DNA of 64,000 nucleotides from Colius striatus (GCF_028858725.1 NC_084763.1:50228152-50292151); one strand, 5' to 3'. Counted from the stretch's first letter, positions 11,498-25,156 are shown. Numbers and translations: made by a program. The notes: generated by a model from the sequence alone, not told the origin.

Positions 11498-14400
11498 CTG
11501 GAGAAGGGACATGAGAAGTCAAACGTTAGCATAGCTTCCAGTAATTTGTTTAATATTTCTCTTGTAGTTAAGTCTTAACCTACAACCTGGACTTCCAGAT
11601 TTTACAACACATTCCACAACAATACAGCAGTGTCAAAATTAGCAGGTATGCAGATTTCTGTTGCCACATAAGGCAGCACTCAACACATCCTGGATAGAAG
11701 AGTTTCCAAGTTGAACATCACTGGAATATATGGAGACAGCTACAGCTTTGCTTCATTTTTCTATGGAAAGCACTTCAGGAAGAAGAAACAAGAGTTCTAC
11801 TAATTTAACATGCCTGATCAACTCAGCTGCTGTTCTGCACATTATTCAGAACTGCAGTATCACCATACTGTAAGAAGCAAGGATCCAAGCTGTAGGATTC
11901 TGGGTCAGTCTCCATGATACAACTCATCTGTTAAAAAGCAGTAAGGGATCTCATTTCTTCTGCAGTTAGTAGAATTCTAGGTAATTTCACTCAAGAGTCT
12001 TACTTTAGCTAAAGCCCAAGAAATTTGCTCCCAGAGTATGAGAGCCAACAGATACCATCTGAAACTGTTCAGTCCCACCAGGGCTTGCCCTGTTCTACAA
12101 CAGATCCATGCAGATGCTTAGCATATGTAGCACTCAAAGACATCTATTTAGTTACACTTTAATTTTCATGTTTCTTTTCCTCTTCCCTGCACTTAACAGT
12201 TTGTGCCTCAACTTCTGTGTCCACATCTGACTGAAAGAAACATGGCAAAGTGCTAGAAAAAGGTATGTCATTAGTCAGAGATGAGGAAAGTAAGTAGAGG
12301 ACATGTAAATGAACTGCTTTGCTACTGGAGTCACTGTATAAAGTAATCCCTGCTGATCCTGAAATGAAACATGTAATAAACTTATGCATTTAAAAAATAA
12401 TTAAAAAATAAAATCACTTCATCACTTCAATTTACCATTTCAAGGCTTTGCCTACAAGACTCATCTCACTTTGCAGCAAGATCCAGTCATGATTAACATT
12501 AGTCAATCTCACTCACCATTTATAAGTTAATTATATTCCTACCTCTTTTACTTCCCAGTTCTAAAACAGATTTCTGTCAAGTACCAGCTCTTTTGGTATA
12601 CTGAAAGCTGCACACTGGTACCAGTTTTGCCTGTTTCACTTTGCTTCTGTTACTAATTCAGCAAGTTGGCTGGAAAAACAGACAAAACCCCAAACCTAAA
12701 ACAGGTTGTGTCAGGCTACAGTAAAGCCTGTATCACACCCTTAATCCTTATGAATTTCAGTATACTCATTCACAATTAGAATAGGTACCTAGACATATTT
12801 AGGGCCCATTTTTTAAAAAAGGGAATGTCTATTAGTTTTGTACCTACTGCAGCTGAGAAATATCATTAACTAGAACGTACATATAAAGACCATCAGTCCT
12901 GTGGAAGTGGTGCTTTTCATTATGTAATAAAAAACAAGTAGAAATCCCTGTAAATATCTGTAACGTACCTATGAACAACATGGAATGTTTTCTTGCAAAT
13001 TTGAGACCTTCATTTCTGTCAACTTCACGGTTTTCCTACAATAAGATACAGTATTAATATGCATCATCAATCAAAATACACCAATGTATTAATGCAGTTG
13101 AACTTGGCTTACCTTATCAATCTTGTTTCCAACTAGCATTTTCACTATGTCATTCCTTGTGCAGTAAGTTTCCAGTTCATTTAACCAATTATCCAGCTTG
13201 ACAAAAGTATCTCTTCTCGTGACATCATAAACTGAAAGACATTAGCACTATTATTTTCACAACATTTTTCCAAGAAATACATCTTCCCTTACAAAAGCAG
13301 CAAAAACTATGACTTTTAGAGTCAGAGAATTGAAGGACTCTCAAGGATTCCAATTTACTTACTACAGCGAGGCAATAACTAGGAAAAGCAGTTGAACATC
13401 CATCAGCTCAAATCACTGATGACACTAATGTAGAGCAATTCTGAGATTCAGTATCTACTGTTCTCATCCTTATTCACCATGAGATATCTTAGCTTACAAG
13501 CTAGAGACCATCATTCTCCAAAGAATCTTACATTTGCAGACTCCTGGTGTAGGATACTTACAAATATCATTATACAGAAGATAAGCAAAGAAGATCACAG
13601 AATCCCAGAATCTTAAGGGTTGGAAGGGACCCTGAAAGATCATCTAGTCCTGCCAGACCAGGATCATCTAGCGTATGTCACACAGGAACTCATCCAGGCT
13701 GGTTTTGAATGTCTCCAGAGAAGGAGATTCCACAATCCATTTAGGCAGTCCATTCCAGTGCTCCTTCACCCTCATAGTGAAGCAGTTTTTCCTTATGTTT
13801 CTTTGGAATCTCTTATGACTTCATGCACTGAGGTAATCACTGATAATTAAGACTTGCTTAACACCACTGCTATGCTATTGATTTAGCTAAAAAAAAAAAT
13901 ATATAATCAAACTGATCACAAACACCCATATACTACTGAATTGTCAGTAATTTTAGTATTTCAAACTAATTAGCATTGGTGTGGGATCTAAGTAATAAGG
14001 CACACTACAAGCAGAAAGCACAGACAAAAAGCAAACATTGTTAAACGGAAAATCCGCTACTCAGCAGCTATCTAACAGCTATCATTGAGGTATGAAAGTA
14101 TTTGTACTTCATTTCAATCAAATCTACAGCTTGGCTTGCATCAACAATCTTATTTTTAAGAAGTTGTTTAACAAAGAAATAGCCAGGAGAAGGTTATTCA
14201 ACAGAAGAATTTTCTAGCTCCCAAACAGGAGCTTATTTTTGCAGCTTTCAACAGCAAGTGGAAAGTTCAGTGCCAGCAACTGAATGACTTGACAAAACAT
14301 GCCTTGATAGCATCTTCCTATAGCAAGAAGATCATGCAACTCAGACTTGAGAAATAGTACATATGAAACAAAACCTATCACAAAGTATCATGATAGAGTT

Positions 14401-17400
14401 ATTCCAAGTTACTGAACTGTATATACAATATCTTACCAAGAAGCTCTCAAGTCAGACAACTTCCCAAAAAAAAAAAAATCATCTTACTTCTCTGCCCTTG
14501 CTTTAGTTAGCCCTTCACTTCCAGCAGTGCAGCAGAACTTCATAGCTCAAGGTCTATGTTAAGAGGTTTCCATGTATGAAAGAAAAGCAACAGAGTCTTC
14601 ACTGTGACATTGTAACCATGAGGTTTGGCTCATAAGTTTGCAGATGACACCAAGCTCGGTGGAAGTGCCAATCTGCTTAAGAGTAGGGAAGCTTTATAGA
14701 GAGATCTGGATAGGCTGGATTGATTGGTCAAGCTCAATTCCATGAGTTTCAATAAGGTCAAGTGCCAGGTCCTGCACTTGGGTCATAACAAATCCCAGCA
14801 GTGCTACAGGCTTGGGGAGAAGTGGCTGGAAAGCTGCCAGGCAGAGAGGGACCTGGGAGTGCTGATTGACTGTCTGAACATGAGCCACCAGTGTGCTCAG
14901 GTTGGCAAGAAGGTCAATGGCATCCTGCCCTGTATTCCCTTGTTTTCTGCTTTGGTGAAGCCACACCTAGAATACTGCCTCCAGTTCTGGACACCTCTCT
15001 AAAAAAGGACACTGAGGTGCTAGAGAGGATACAGAGGTGAGCTGTCAAGCTAGTAAAGGATTTGCAGTACATCTCCTATAAGGAACAGCTGAGAGATCTG
15101 GGGCTGTTTAGTCTGGAGAAAAGAAGGCTCGGGAGACTACCTGAAAGGAAGTTGTAGCAAGGTGAGGGTCAGTCTGTTCTCCCTAGTAACAAGCAATAGA
15201 ACAAGAGGAAATGGCCTCAAGTTGCACCAGGGGAGGTTCAGGCTGGATATGAGGAGGAATTTCTTTAGTGAAAAGGTTGGCAGGCATTGGGACAGGCTGC
15301 CCAGGGAGGTGCTGGAGTCACCGTCCCTGGAGGGGTTTAAGAGATTGGGTGGATGTTGCACTTAGGGAAAGGGTCTAGTGGTTGACAGGGCTGGAACAAA
15401 CGCGGGACTCAATGATCTTAAAGGTCCCTTCCAGCTGGAACAATTCTATGATTCTATGACACAGACTGATGATTTTTATGCTCCCAGATAGCCTTTTCTA
15501 AGTGATTCTGGCTGTGTAACATTCCACTAGTAAGGAGATGCAAACAGCAAAAAAAATTCCCACCCAGACTTCATAGTATTTATATCCATTTCATTAGGAA
15601 AAGAGAACAGGAAGAAGAAAAATAGAAGGTTGTATACACACTGATACAGAAAGAATACACTGAGAAGAGAAAAACTGTTATTGTTTTTTTCACTCTGGCC
15701 TATAGTAAACACAGGCAAAAACCAAAAGTAATAAATAGAAGGCAAATTCCTGGTTGTACAGGGCCAGCTCCAAGTTATCCCTTCAAATAGCAGTAGCTTT
15801 TAATCTCAAAAAAACCCACAAACTGTGGTTCTCAGGACAGTGAGACTGACTACACAAGAAAAGTCAGACATCAAATTTGAGATTATTTTATATACAAGTT
15901 GTTCAACATAGTTGTAATGATTTTTAAGGTCAATTATATATTATTGAAAGGCTATATGGGTATAGGAGTTATATATACAACTCCAATGCATATGAAAACC
16001 ACAAACTTATTCAAAATAGCATGCAAAGCTATACTTACCTAGGATAACACCTTGTGCACCTCTATAGTAACTAGGAGTCAATGTTCTGAACCGCTCCTGA
16101 CCTGCAGTATCCTAAAAAGCCGTTCAGAAAGTTTCATTAGCCAGAAATTAAGCAAAATCTAGTTTACCTCTGCTTATAATGAAGATAGAAAATAAAGTTC
16201 AAAGTATATTCAACAAGGACTGTAACACATGGCAACAAAACTGGTTCCCTCACATCAATTAAATTTGGTTCAGTGTCAGGGTAAATGCATTTAACATGCT
16301 ACGGCATAGCAGAAGCAGAAGAGAGGTTTTTCTGGTTTTAAGTAAAGTTGAATTGATATCCTCAAATTTGAAGTGTCAACAGCTATGCAAAACACCAAAT
16401 ATTTGAATGGTGTTTTCTTATTAGATGTTAAATTATAGTGCACACTCATTGCAGACTTTATCCATAGAATATTTAAATAACATGATCGAAGATACTCTGG
16501 ATACTCTGGATGATCCAAACGCTCTGCATTCAAAACAGTTCCCTGACAAAGAACCTGAATAACTGAACTGGACTTCAAACAAATCATTCAGTCAACCCCA
16601 CACATTTGAAACTAGTCTTGCGTCATGATACATCTTCACAAGCTTTTCTTTTCACGTTTAAATTACAATTATCTCTTCATTTATTGTAGTGATTAGTACT
16701 GTCACACTAAGACACATATTCTGCTTGTTAGTTGAGATGTGAAACACCTGAAAACATCAGAAATACTGCCGTATGTAGATCACATTCCACTACTACATTC
16801 AAAGAAAGTAAAGGCCGGGTATCTTGCTTATATGAGAAACAAGGTTTTATTCTTGCCTACTACAAGAAGTCACAATTGGACCTAAATATTCAAAATGGGC
16901 TTTAACTCACTGAAGCGTGAAGGCTGGTTTGCAGAACGGAGAACGTTTAAAAAAACCTTGGAAGTATTTGCTCCTTCTTCACTTGCCATGAATTTAGAAG
17001 TTCTACCTTTAACTAGAGTAGATGTTGAACACTTTAAGGCTAAGATTACAAACATGGCTTCCTCTTTCAGCTTCACCTGCTACAAATAGCACTGACTTTG
17101 AGCCTATAAAAGTCTTTGTATGAGGGATGTGAAGCTTTTAGGCCAAAATTTGTTTTGCAAGGTAACATCTGAGCATAAATTGAGTGTGCAAGAGTAATTC
17201 CTAACCCATTCATACACTACTAAATTTGGCCTAGAACGTTTAGGTTAAATAGTACATCCTTTTAAAACCTGTTAAGTACAGACAACAACAATGTACATAA
17301 GCAAGTCTCAGATTAGTGATGGCTAACTCTTTAGAAGTTAAACAACGAACTACTCATTAAAAACAATCTGGGATTGGCCACATTCATTTTTCTACACAGT

Positions 17401-20400
17401 CTGATTGATTTTGTCCCATTTTATTCCTCCTTTTCTTTACTCTTATGCCAACCAGACCTGGAATCAGTGCTGAATAAGCTCATAGGCAATAGAATTGCCT
17501 CATTAGCCAGTTGTCCCACAGCTCCTTCCTCCTTCTGAATGGTTCAGTATTAATTACCCACTCCTCCAAACCACCTTCTCTTCATACAGAATCTTCTTCT
17601 ATTTAATCTACATATTATACAAGTGATCCTATTTCTAAAGTAAAGCAATACATTTAGGAACTCAAGAGAGACTTACCCATATTGCCAGTTTAGCTTTGTT
17701 TCCATCAACTGAAATGGTTTTCACTTTGAAGTCCACACCTAGGGGAGGAAAAATATTTTAGTTCTTTAAACATACTACAGCTATTTTTGAAAAGAGAAAG
17801 TAAAGAGAAAAGAAAAAACAACAACTCAGAAAACAGGTTGTCCTTTGACAGGAGCAGGAAGAGACATTTCAATGGCTATTTACAAACCTTGCTCAAAACT
17901 CAAGGTTTTGTTGTAGACAGGCTTTTGCAAAACATCAGGGACTCACCCATTCTACCCTCAGTGACCAACAAAAGAACCCAGACAATATGGCAACAACTTT
18001 TATTCTACTGGACCACAGCTTCAGCTCACTAATGTTCCCTAAAGTGTCAAGTGACTGTCAGCCTACATTCTGCACTGAAAGAAGCACACACTACCTCATG
18101 CAAAATTTTGCCAAAGTACAAATTACTTTAGCAGTAATTGAACAGAAATCTGTTTTTTTTCAGATTAACTTAATATAACATCCCATGCCATGTACAAGGA
18201 TGGTACATTACTCCAGAGTTATGTTCACACAAAAAAACAGTCACTATTAACTTTGATTTAAAAACATAGTTTAAAAACTTTGTAGTTCCTAGAACTTGAC
18301 CTAGTTCATAGAAGACTGCTACACTAGCAAGTAGACTCAAATTCATACTGAAGAACATCCTGTACTGCCATTTTTTTCAGCACTTAGCAGTAACTTTTAG
18401 ACTAATAGAATCTGTTTCTCTCCCTAAACTGTAAAATCACCATTGCTCAGCCAGGATGTCAAACAGCTCACAGCATGTTCCTTATCCATTAGCCTGACAT
18501 CAAAATCTGTAACTGCAGATATTACAAGTCTATCAGATAGTTTTGATTTGCTGCATTAAGTATGTCATAGTAATTTCAAGGAGGAAAACATTTTATTTAA
18601 GACAAACATATGACATGGATTTTGAAGCCACAATATCTTTCTCCCATTCAGTAGATTCAGTATCTTGTGCCTGCACAGTTCTGCAATTTTCACTTAATGG
18701 AAAATACATACACACATTTATGCTAGTCTTGCTGCTGCTTAGTATTAAAAGATGATGCTTTAAATTCTGCATGAGCAATGCAAGTAAATTAAAAAACTAA
18801 AATAGGGAACCAACCCCATGTGTTATAGATAGATTACTGACAAGTAAAAGTATGAAAATTAACTAACAGCACCCCAAAATATATACTTTGAAGTGATCAA
18901 GACATGTCAAATATAATTCTAGCAAACAAAAGAACTCACCTCATCCAAGAGCCAGTTAACAAAAAGAAATCTCCAAAGTAACAAGGATTTTTATTATCAA
19001 TCTGCCACAAGAAAGAACAAGTAGAAAAAATTCCAGGCTCAAGACAATCTTGCTAAATTGAACAAACAGGGTACTTATGTTCCCTAAATTCAGAACAGAC
19101 ATGTTTGTGTGACAGGTGTCAGGTCTGAGTGCAAGAGCAGTATTTCTACCCTTGACAAAATCAAGCTGTCAGTACCTTCCACCACGTCTCAGAAGGGAAC
19201 CAAAAACAAGCCAGTGCTGCTAAGCTGTACTCCGCTGCATGTTGACACCTACCACTTCAGTGCTACGCACTAAAGCATTATGGACTCAGGGCCTACGAGG
19301 AAGAGCTCTGTCACTTTTTTGCTGCTCTCATATTCAGGCCAGTAGGCCATGCTGTATTTACACAAAATGCAAAATCAACTAGGGCTTATTATTTGTGTTG
19401 TAGGTAACTGATCAAGTTGGACAGCTTAAACTTGGAAGACTCTCAAGTGCAAGGAACGCTAAAAAGTTAAGAGACATCAGATCTCCGCAATACACTACTT
19501 ACGAAATAGGGATTGCACTGAACACTTATCTAGAATCTCTCATAAAAAGAGCAAGCAAGTGAAGACATGCCTGAGCAGTGAGGACAACCGAAAATACTGG
19601 GGTATATATAGTCTGGGAGGATCCACGTGATGCAGCCCAGTGTCCAAGTTAGCCCCAAGAGAATGCAAGCAATCTACTAAATTGAGTAAAACATGGTTAA
19701 TCCAAATGAAGCCACCAAAGTCAAAATATTTGTTCAAGGCAGATTATTCTTCCAATAATACCACAGGATCATTACAAAATTCCAAAAAATAAAAAAACAG
19801 AAAACCACATAAACAACAGTTTAGGGTTTCATTTAAATTGCACACAGCAGGGCTATGCAAGCTACAAATGTAAGATACATCTCAAAAGGTCACTGTAAGG
19901 GACCAGTTGTGCTGTAGCCAAGGCTTTCCCCAGAGTTGTGGTTTTGTGTGCAGTTGGTTTTGTTGTTTAAAAAAAAAAAAATATAGCATGTTATCCCTTC
20001 ATTTTCTGATACAAGAAAATATAATCACTTTAAACATTTCAGCTGTCAGTATGTAGATGTCATTATTTGTAGTCAATTGAGTCATTTTGCAAAAGCACCA
20101 TATTTTGTTGTCCCAACAGGAAAGACTTAAAATTATTTAAAAACTTTTTCTATACCTCTACTAAAATCAAAACAGTGTTTTACCAGCACAAAAAGTAATG
20201 CAGGTTAAGATTCACAAAGTGGTTTGGCATTTAATCACCTTGTGAGTACCCGAATTTGGCATCTAGGCTCTGTTGTCATGCAGCAGAAAACAGTTTTCTC
20301 CAAGTACTTCATCATGAACAACAAATCCTGCCCTGAATTTAAAGCTGACCTATTACTTCTTAGCAATGCATTCACCAGAAAAATGGCAACATCACAGCGT

Positions 20401-23400
20401 CGTCGTTCAAAAAACAAGAAAACAAAAGTAAAACCCAGATTCTGTTTCACTTCCACCTAAGCTGAAAAAAAAACCTGAAAGAAAACAATCTGCTATCCAC
20501 CCTGAGTGCTCCACACATAATGTTACACCCCTTTTACAGCTGGGGTCACAGTAGCTCTACTGCACACTACCACAGACATCAGCCTTGAGAGGCCTAACAG
20601 CTAGGGCAACCTAGGCCAGCATTTGCTCAGTCTCTAGAAACTTCCTTTTCCTGCTAAATTAGCATGTTCATTTTGGATTAGTGTATTTCTTTCAGAATTG
20701 AAACTCTGCTTGAAGTAACTTGAGTATTATGAGCACAACTTGAGTATTCTTCCTTCTTTCCCGTATCAGAAAGAGAGCAGGATAAGAACTGCCAGTAGAT
20801 CCTACTACTGGCAGGGTAGCATCTGCCAGTAGTAAATCTTAAGTTGTGGCTATTTAACAGCCAACAATTTGCTACCAGACATGCTGTTGTACATTTTGAC
20901 AAATCCCAACAAGAATTACCAGGAAATAATTCCTTAGTTTCTCAAGTAGTGCACCGATGCCAGTTTTTAATCATTGGTAAGAGAGTATTATGTATGAGTA
21001 GTAGATGAAAAAAACCTCACATTAACAAACAAACAAAAAACAACAATAAAGATGCCCATACTGAGACCAAACTAGTCTATCAGTATCCAAAACACAATGG
21101 AAGTAGAAGTAGCTATTCTGCACTGACTTCCCAACCCATATGACGTAATGTGAGTAACATGATTATTTGAAGTATATGCAGTTCCAAAACTATTTAGATT
21201 AGAATACAAGATTGTCAGGTTCACCACCTGGTCTGTTCCATTCCTATCTACCCTATCCTCCCTGTTGGACTGAGGTGAAACTACTTGTACAAGTTCAATT
21301 TTTACGATCTTACTTACATTAATTACCAATTTCTTTAACCACACAGAGACGCCTTTGTTTACCAACAGCAGAACTCTAAGAAACAATTTGATACGAGCCC
21401 CTTTCCAGAGCTTTTCCTACAGATAGTAAAAAATCCAATTGAAATGCATGGTATGGAGAAGTAATCTCTGTTTTCCACTACTTCAGTTATTAATTTGGTG
21501 CAGAGCTGCATCACAATATTACGATTTTTAATTTCATTTTCATACATAGTATATCCCACATTCTGGGTCACCTTCCTCCAACACAACTGACCGCTGTTGG
21601 TAGGTATCACACCAACACAGCAATGATATATAACTGCTTTTTTCCCCAGCAGCTCTAGATTGTCAGCTTTCTTTTATTTTTCCTCAAGAGTCTAGCTGTC
21701 AAGGAATTGATTGCTAAGTAGGACAGAAAAAGTCACATTGCAATTTCTTCCCCATGGAGGACAAGCAGAAGTCATGCAGAGCCCTGTGCACTCTAGTATT
21801 GGCAGCAGTTGCAAGTTTGCATCCCCTACTAAAGGGATGTCTTAAGATACCAAATATCATATTACATAGAACACGAGTACTAGATAGAGATGTCACTATC
21901 CAAACAACTGAATCTTGCCCAGAAAATCAACAGGAGACATAACAGTAGCGTTTTTACATTTCCATTTTAGCCTGAAATGCTGGCAACCATAGAACTGCAG
22001 CTTTTTCCTCTAGAGCTGTTCACTGCCCAGACCTACAACTTCCATCTTCACGGTGAAGGGTGACATTTTTATCTGTTTTCCTAGCCAAGGATATATTTTT
22101 TGCATAAAGGGGACAAACTACAGGCCAGTACAGTCAATGTTCTACACCCATGAGTGCTGCATGCTAAAACTGCATCCACATCATTCTTTCCTTATAAAGA
22201 AGCAGACATGTCTGAACTTCACTACCAGTCAGGCAAGTCTGAACAAACTACAGTTTAGTACTGAAGTTGGTACAAATTTTTGTAAGGTATCATCAGCACA
22301 TACTCACCAATCGTTGCTGCAAGTTCTGGGTCGAATGTATCATCTGTGAACCGCAGCAGAAGGCTGATGGGGAAGGAAGAAAGAGTTACTATTATTGCAG
22401 TATGTTCATAGCTTGCCAGAAGCCTAAACATTACATGGCTGAAAGTAACAGCAAGATCACAGAGCTAAATAAAAGCCCATCTTGTTTTTCCGTAATTGCT
22501 CTCCTACAAAGAAGTGAACATGAAAATAATTGTGGTGGTTTAAGCCTGGTTGGCAATGAAGCACAACATAGTTGCTCCCTCATCCCCTTCTTACACCCCC
22601 ACAGCAATAATACAGTAGACAGAAGAGCTAGAAGAGTCCAAGCCTCTTCTCTCTATTACTGACTATGCATCTTTGCAATGTACCACACAAACTGTCAAAT
22701 CAGTTGCCTGAACAGTCACATTGTCTGCCTCTCAAAGTGTTTTACTTCTATCTTTCTCTATTTCTGTTCTCCCATGTTTCAGTCCTAAAGAAAGACTTTT
22801 TTTAGTTTCATATTGTGTCACACAGTATTTCTGTAAGCTTGAGAAGAAAGTAAGTCATAACTCCTTGAACTGGACAGACAGCAGAACAGTAAGAACTATC
22901 CCCAACAGAAAAAAAGAAATGCATCTTAAGAGCAAAATTTCCTCACCAATGTTTTATGATTTTATACCTTTTTTGTACACAATGACTTTCATACACACAA
23001 CACTTCTCCCTATCTGAATTGGTATGTTTGCTACCAAAGGAAGAGCAGCTACAACTAATATTTACCAAGCACATCATGCTACGGTAGCATGGTCTCTCAA
23101 AGAAGTGCCCATAACACCACTGTTTTTGTGCCAGATGTAAACATTTTTGCAAGAGAAAGATTTTCAGCAAAAAAGTTTCTAAAAACCACCAGTCTTGGGC
23201 ATTTGTGGCAAGTGTATATTACCATGTGGCAGACAGCTGTTCGCTATGACTGACAGCTTCTATTTATTTCCAGGCTAGAGAAGCAAAACAAAGCCCTATT
23301 TATGTTTTGGTCTCCCTCTCCATTTTTTTTCTCCTCTTTTCTCTTTTTGCATGTGAATTTAGCAGCCAAGTCTTTTTTAGCAATTGGACACAGTCCTGCA

Positions 23401-24378
23401 CTTACAGAAAAGTGACTACTGAAACCGCTTTACAAGTCTGGGTGACAGCTCTGAAGTTAACCATGGACCAATCTTTTTTTTCCTAACTCCAAAACCAAAC
23501 TGTAGCTTTATTTACCAAAGACTAACTAAAATAAATTTCTAAAAATGATGACACATACAGGTGCCTTTAGACAGTTGTATCAGGATGCTATTGAGAAGTA
23601 GCATTTCTCAGTCACAACCAAAAACATTTTCACCCAAAACAGACAAAATCTGGAATCCTTATTCAGAATGAAGACATTGGTTTGCAAATCTTGAGTCAAG
23701 TACAGCCAACTCCTACTTTTCTCACCTTTCTTTCATATGCAGATATCCTATTCTACAAAGTACAGCCCTCTGACAGGGACTAGGTTTAAGACAGCATTTG
23801 GTTCAGAAGTGAGGACTCCAATCCCTTACTACATAATGTTAACATAAGTTTAATATCTGACCTTTCCTAGTCAAGTAATGTGACACAAATTCAGGAAAAG
23901 TTCAATATTAAGATCTTGTACCTGAGAAACTGTAGCATTATCATTTCATAGCAGCTTCGTTTCCTCTACATAAAGCCTCTTTGAACAACTTTTCTGATGT
24001 TAATAAATATACAAGTAGGTATATAAAAGCACTGCGCATACTATCTGTCTCAGGAAAAAATCTTCCATATGGCTACACATAAAAGATATGACCTCAACTA
24101 AAAGAAATTTGCTCACATCATGTCTGTCACCAGAGGCCTACTATCAAGTCAGTACATAACTCAAAGGAGGGACTGACGGATAGACTTGAAACAAGTATGG
24201 GTTTTGGGTTTTTTTCCCATAAATAACTTGTATGTTATTTAAGGTCATGGTAGAAGACTCAGATTACTGCCATAACATTCATAAAAACATAAAATTCAAC
24301 ATGACTAGTACAGGACATCCTCAGGTGCCCTCCTGCACTTAAGAATCAACTTCTTTTATTAAAATCTATGGCACAACC

Positions 24379-24409
<31 letters not shown>

Positions 24410-25093
24410 AGACAAAAATGGTAACTGAGACAAATGCCACGTAAATGGCCTAGGATGGGTATAAGAATGAGTATAATTAGCAGAAAAATCAGTTGGCAGA
24501 AGTACTGCCCTGCCTACCTTATAGGAACCTGTCCATCCCCTGGGTCATTTGAGACTCCACATGCACATACTACAGACTAGATTAACCCCCAACCCCCAGG
24601 AAGATGTACCAGCACACCCATTTTCCTAGGACACAGAGCTGCACAGGACATAGGGAGGCCCAGCTGCCCCTGGCCAGGTTGGCAGCGGTCTGCCTCGTCT
24701 CGGTTTCCAACTGTCCAACTAGGTCAAGCAGACACCAGCAATCTCCTCCCCGCGGAGGGGCCAGCGGCTGAGGGAGGGCTGCGGCCGACGCTGGCGGCCC
24801 CGAGCAAGGGCAGTCTGTGGCCTGCAGAACAGCTGGCCGAAGAGGGGCGATAAAACCCCCTCCCGCCGCGCCAGGCCCTCCGCAGGGCAGGCCGCGCCCC
24901 GGCCGGGCGGCCGCTGAGGCAGAGGTGGGGTTGTCCAACGCGGCGCCGCGGAGGCCTAGGCCGGGCCCGACTGGGGCCTCGCGTCGTCACTGGGGAAAGC
25001 CGGGGGTAGGCGGACGCCCCCTCACCTGGATTTGCCGACACCGCTCTCGCCGATGATGAGGATCTTCAGGGTTGTCAACACGTCCTCGTCCAT
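11319..25093 (-). CDS. RAB18: RAB18 small GTPase, complete, 7 coding exons
   Basis: Rab-family GTPase that acts on ER and lipid-droplet membranes. It is activated by the RAB3GAP1/2 GEF complex, and loss causes Warburg Micro syndrome in humans. Coding exons on the minus strand are 25026-25093, 22308-22363, 17677-17738, 16039-16111, 13113-13231, 12969-13035 and 11319-11497. The sum is 624 nt, giving 207 residues plus TAA; human RAB18 has 206. All GTP-binding motifs are present: P-loop GESGVGKS (15-22), switch I TIG (40-42), WDTAGQ (62-67), NKID (122-125) and SAK (151-153). Cys200 and the C-terminal CSML box (204-207) give the palmitoylation and geranylgeranylation sites. The start ATG (25091-25093) has G at -3 and +4 and begins the family-typical MDEDVL. 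The promoter is a CpG island. There is no frameshift or stop. Confidence 0.98.
11498..12968 (-). other. RAB18 intron 6
   Basis: AT-rich intron with GT-AG borders. I see no repeat or RNA gene in it. Confidence 0.85.
12969..13035 (-). CDS. RAB18: RAB18 coding exon 6
   Basis: 67 nt: Glu127 to Ile148 plus the first base of Glu149 ([10 protein letters not shown]...HSMLFI). Acceptor tgtag, donor gtacgt. Confidence 0.97.
13113..13231 (-). CDS. RAB18: RAB18 coding exon 5
   Basis: 119 nt: end of Val87 to Lys126, including YDVT and the guanine-specificity motif NKID at 122-125. The residue before MLVGNKID is Lys (human Asn), a mild substitution. Acceptor ttcag, donor gtaagc. The following intron is only 77 bp. 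Confidence 0.97.
13595..13825 (-). mobile_element. CR1 LINE 3' end, minus strand
   Basis: Starts on the plus strand with TCACAGAATCCCAGAATC (octamer tail in reverse), then 'gggttggaagggaccctgaa', 'ctggttttgaatgtctccag' and 'ttccagtgctccttcaccct'. It is short and moderately diverged, and sense-oriented with respect to RAB18. Confidence 0.9.
14630..15459 (+). mobile_element. CR1 LINE 3' part with ORF2 remnant
   Basis: About 830 bp. It runs from 'aagtttgcagatgacaccaa' (the conserved FADDTKL region of CR1 ORF2) through an open RT C-terminal stretch at 14724-15002 with '[15 protein letters not shown]', then the 3' UTR, ending in ATTCTATG ATTCTATG at 15443-15458. It is antisense to RAB18. Stops break the frame, so it is inactive. 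Confidence 0.93.
16039..16111 (-). CDS. RAB18: RAB18 coding exon 4
   Basis: 73 nt: Asp63 to Leu86 plus the first base of Val87. It starts with DTAGQERF (switch II with catalytic Gln67) and ends in GVIL. Acceptor ttttag, donor gtaagt. Confidence 0.97.
16112..17676 (-). other. RAB18 intron 3
   Basis: GT-AG intron without recognised repeats or RNA genes. A 64-codon open stretch exists on both strands near 16.9-17.1 kb but has no recognisable domain. Confidence 0.8.
17677..17738 (-). CDS. RAB18: RAB18 coding exon 3
   Basis: 62 nt: end of Gly42 to Trp62 (VDFK...LAIW), the interswitch beta-hairpin with the conserved Trp. Acceptor ccctag, donor gtaagt. The phase matches its neighbours. Confidence 0.97.
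17739..22307 (-). other. RAB18 intron 2
   Basis: 4.6 kb AT-rich intron. The only structured element I noticed is a perfect 10-bp hairpin at 20789-20814. No repeat family is recognised with confidence. Confidence 0.8.
20789..20814. repeat. Perfect 10-bp inverted repeat (hairpin)
   Basis: CTGCCAGTAG and its exact complement CTACTGGCAG flank a 6-nt loop. A third copy of the word (CTGCCAGTAGTA) follows 8 nt after the hairpin. It is too short to be a miRNA precursor on its own. Confidence 0.6.
22308..22363 (-). CDS. RAB18: RAB18 coding exon 2
   Basis: 56 nt encoding the end of Ser23 through Thr40-Ile41 and the first base of Gly42. It covers the end of helix 1 and switch I with the Mg-binding Thr40. 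The acceptor is ...cag and the donor gtgag. An ERVL LTR fragment begins about 167 bp upstream of the acceptor. Confidence 0.97.
22364..25025 (-). other. RAB18 intron 1
   Basis: 2.7 kb intron. Its 5' end (24740-25025) is part of the CpG island, its interior is AT-rich, and an ERVL-type LTR fragment sits at 22531-22640. Confidence 0.85.
22531..22640 (+). mobile_element. ERVL-type LTR fragment (5' end)
   Basis: Starts TGTGGTGGTTTAAGCC, the typical 5' terminus of avian ERVL LTRs, followed by a diverged 'ggcaatgaagcacaacatag...gctccctcatccccttc' as in that LTR class. Only the first ~110 bp are recognisable. It lies in RAB18 intron 1, antisense to the gene. The exact family cannot be named without a repeat library. 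Confidence 0.55.
25026..25093 (-). CDS. RAB18: RAB18 coding exon 1
   Basis: 68 nt encoding residues 1-22 plus two bases of Ser23. It carries the first strand and the complete P-loop GESGVGKS. The donor is gtgag (plus-strand ctcac at 25021-25025). It lies wholly inside the CpG island. Confidence 0.97.
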
Positions 25094-25156
25094 CCCGCCA
25101 GCGAGCCCGGCCCGACCCCGACGGCCGCTCCCTGCGCAGGCTGCGGCCGCACCGCC

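Larger units (their letters stand above)
13232..16038 (-). other. RAB18 intron 4 with two CR1 insertions
   Basis: GT-AG intron holding CR1 fragments at 13595-13825 and 14630-15459. They lie in opposite orientations, and the longer one is antisense to RAB18. The rest is AT-rich with short poly-A runs near 13890 and 14466. Confidence 0.85.
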
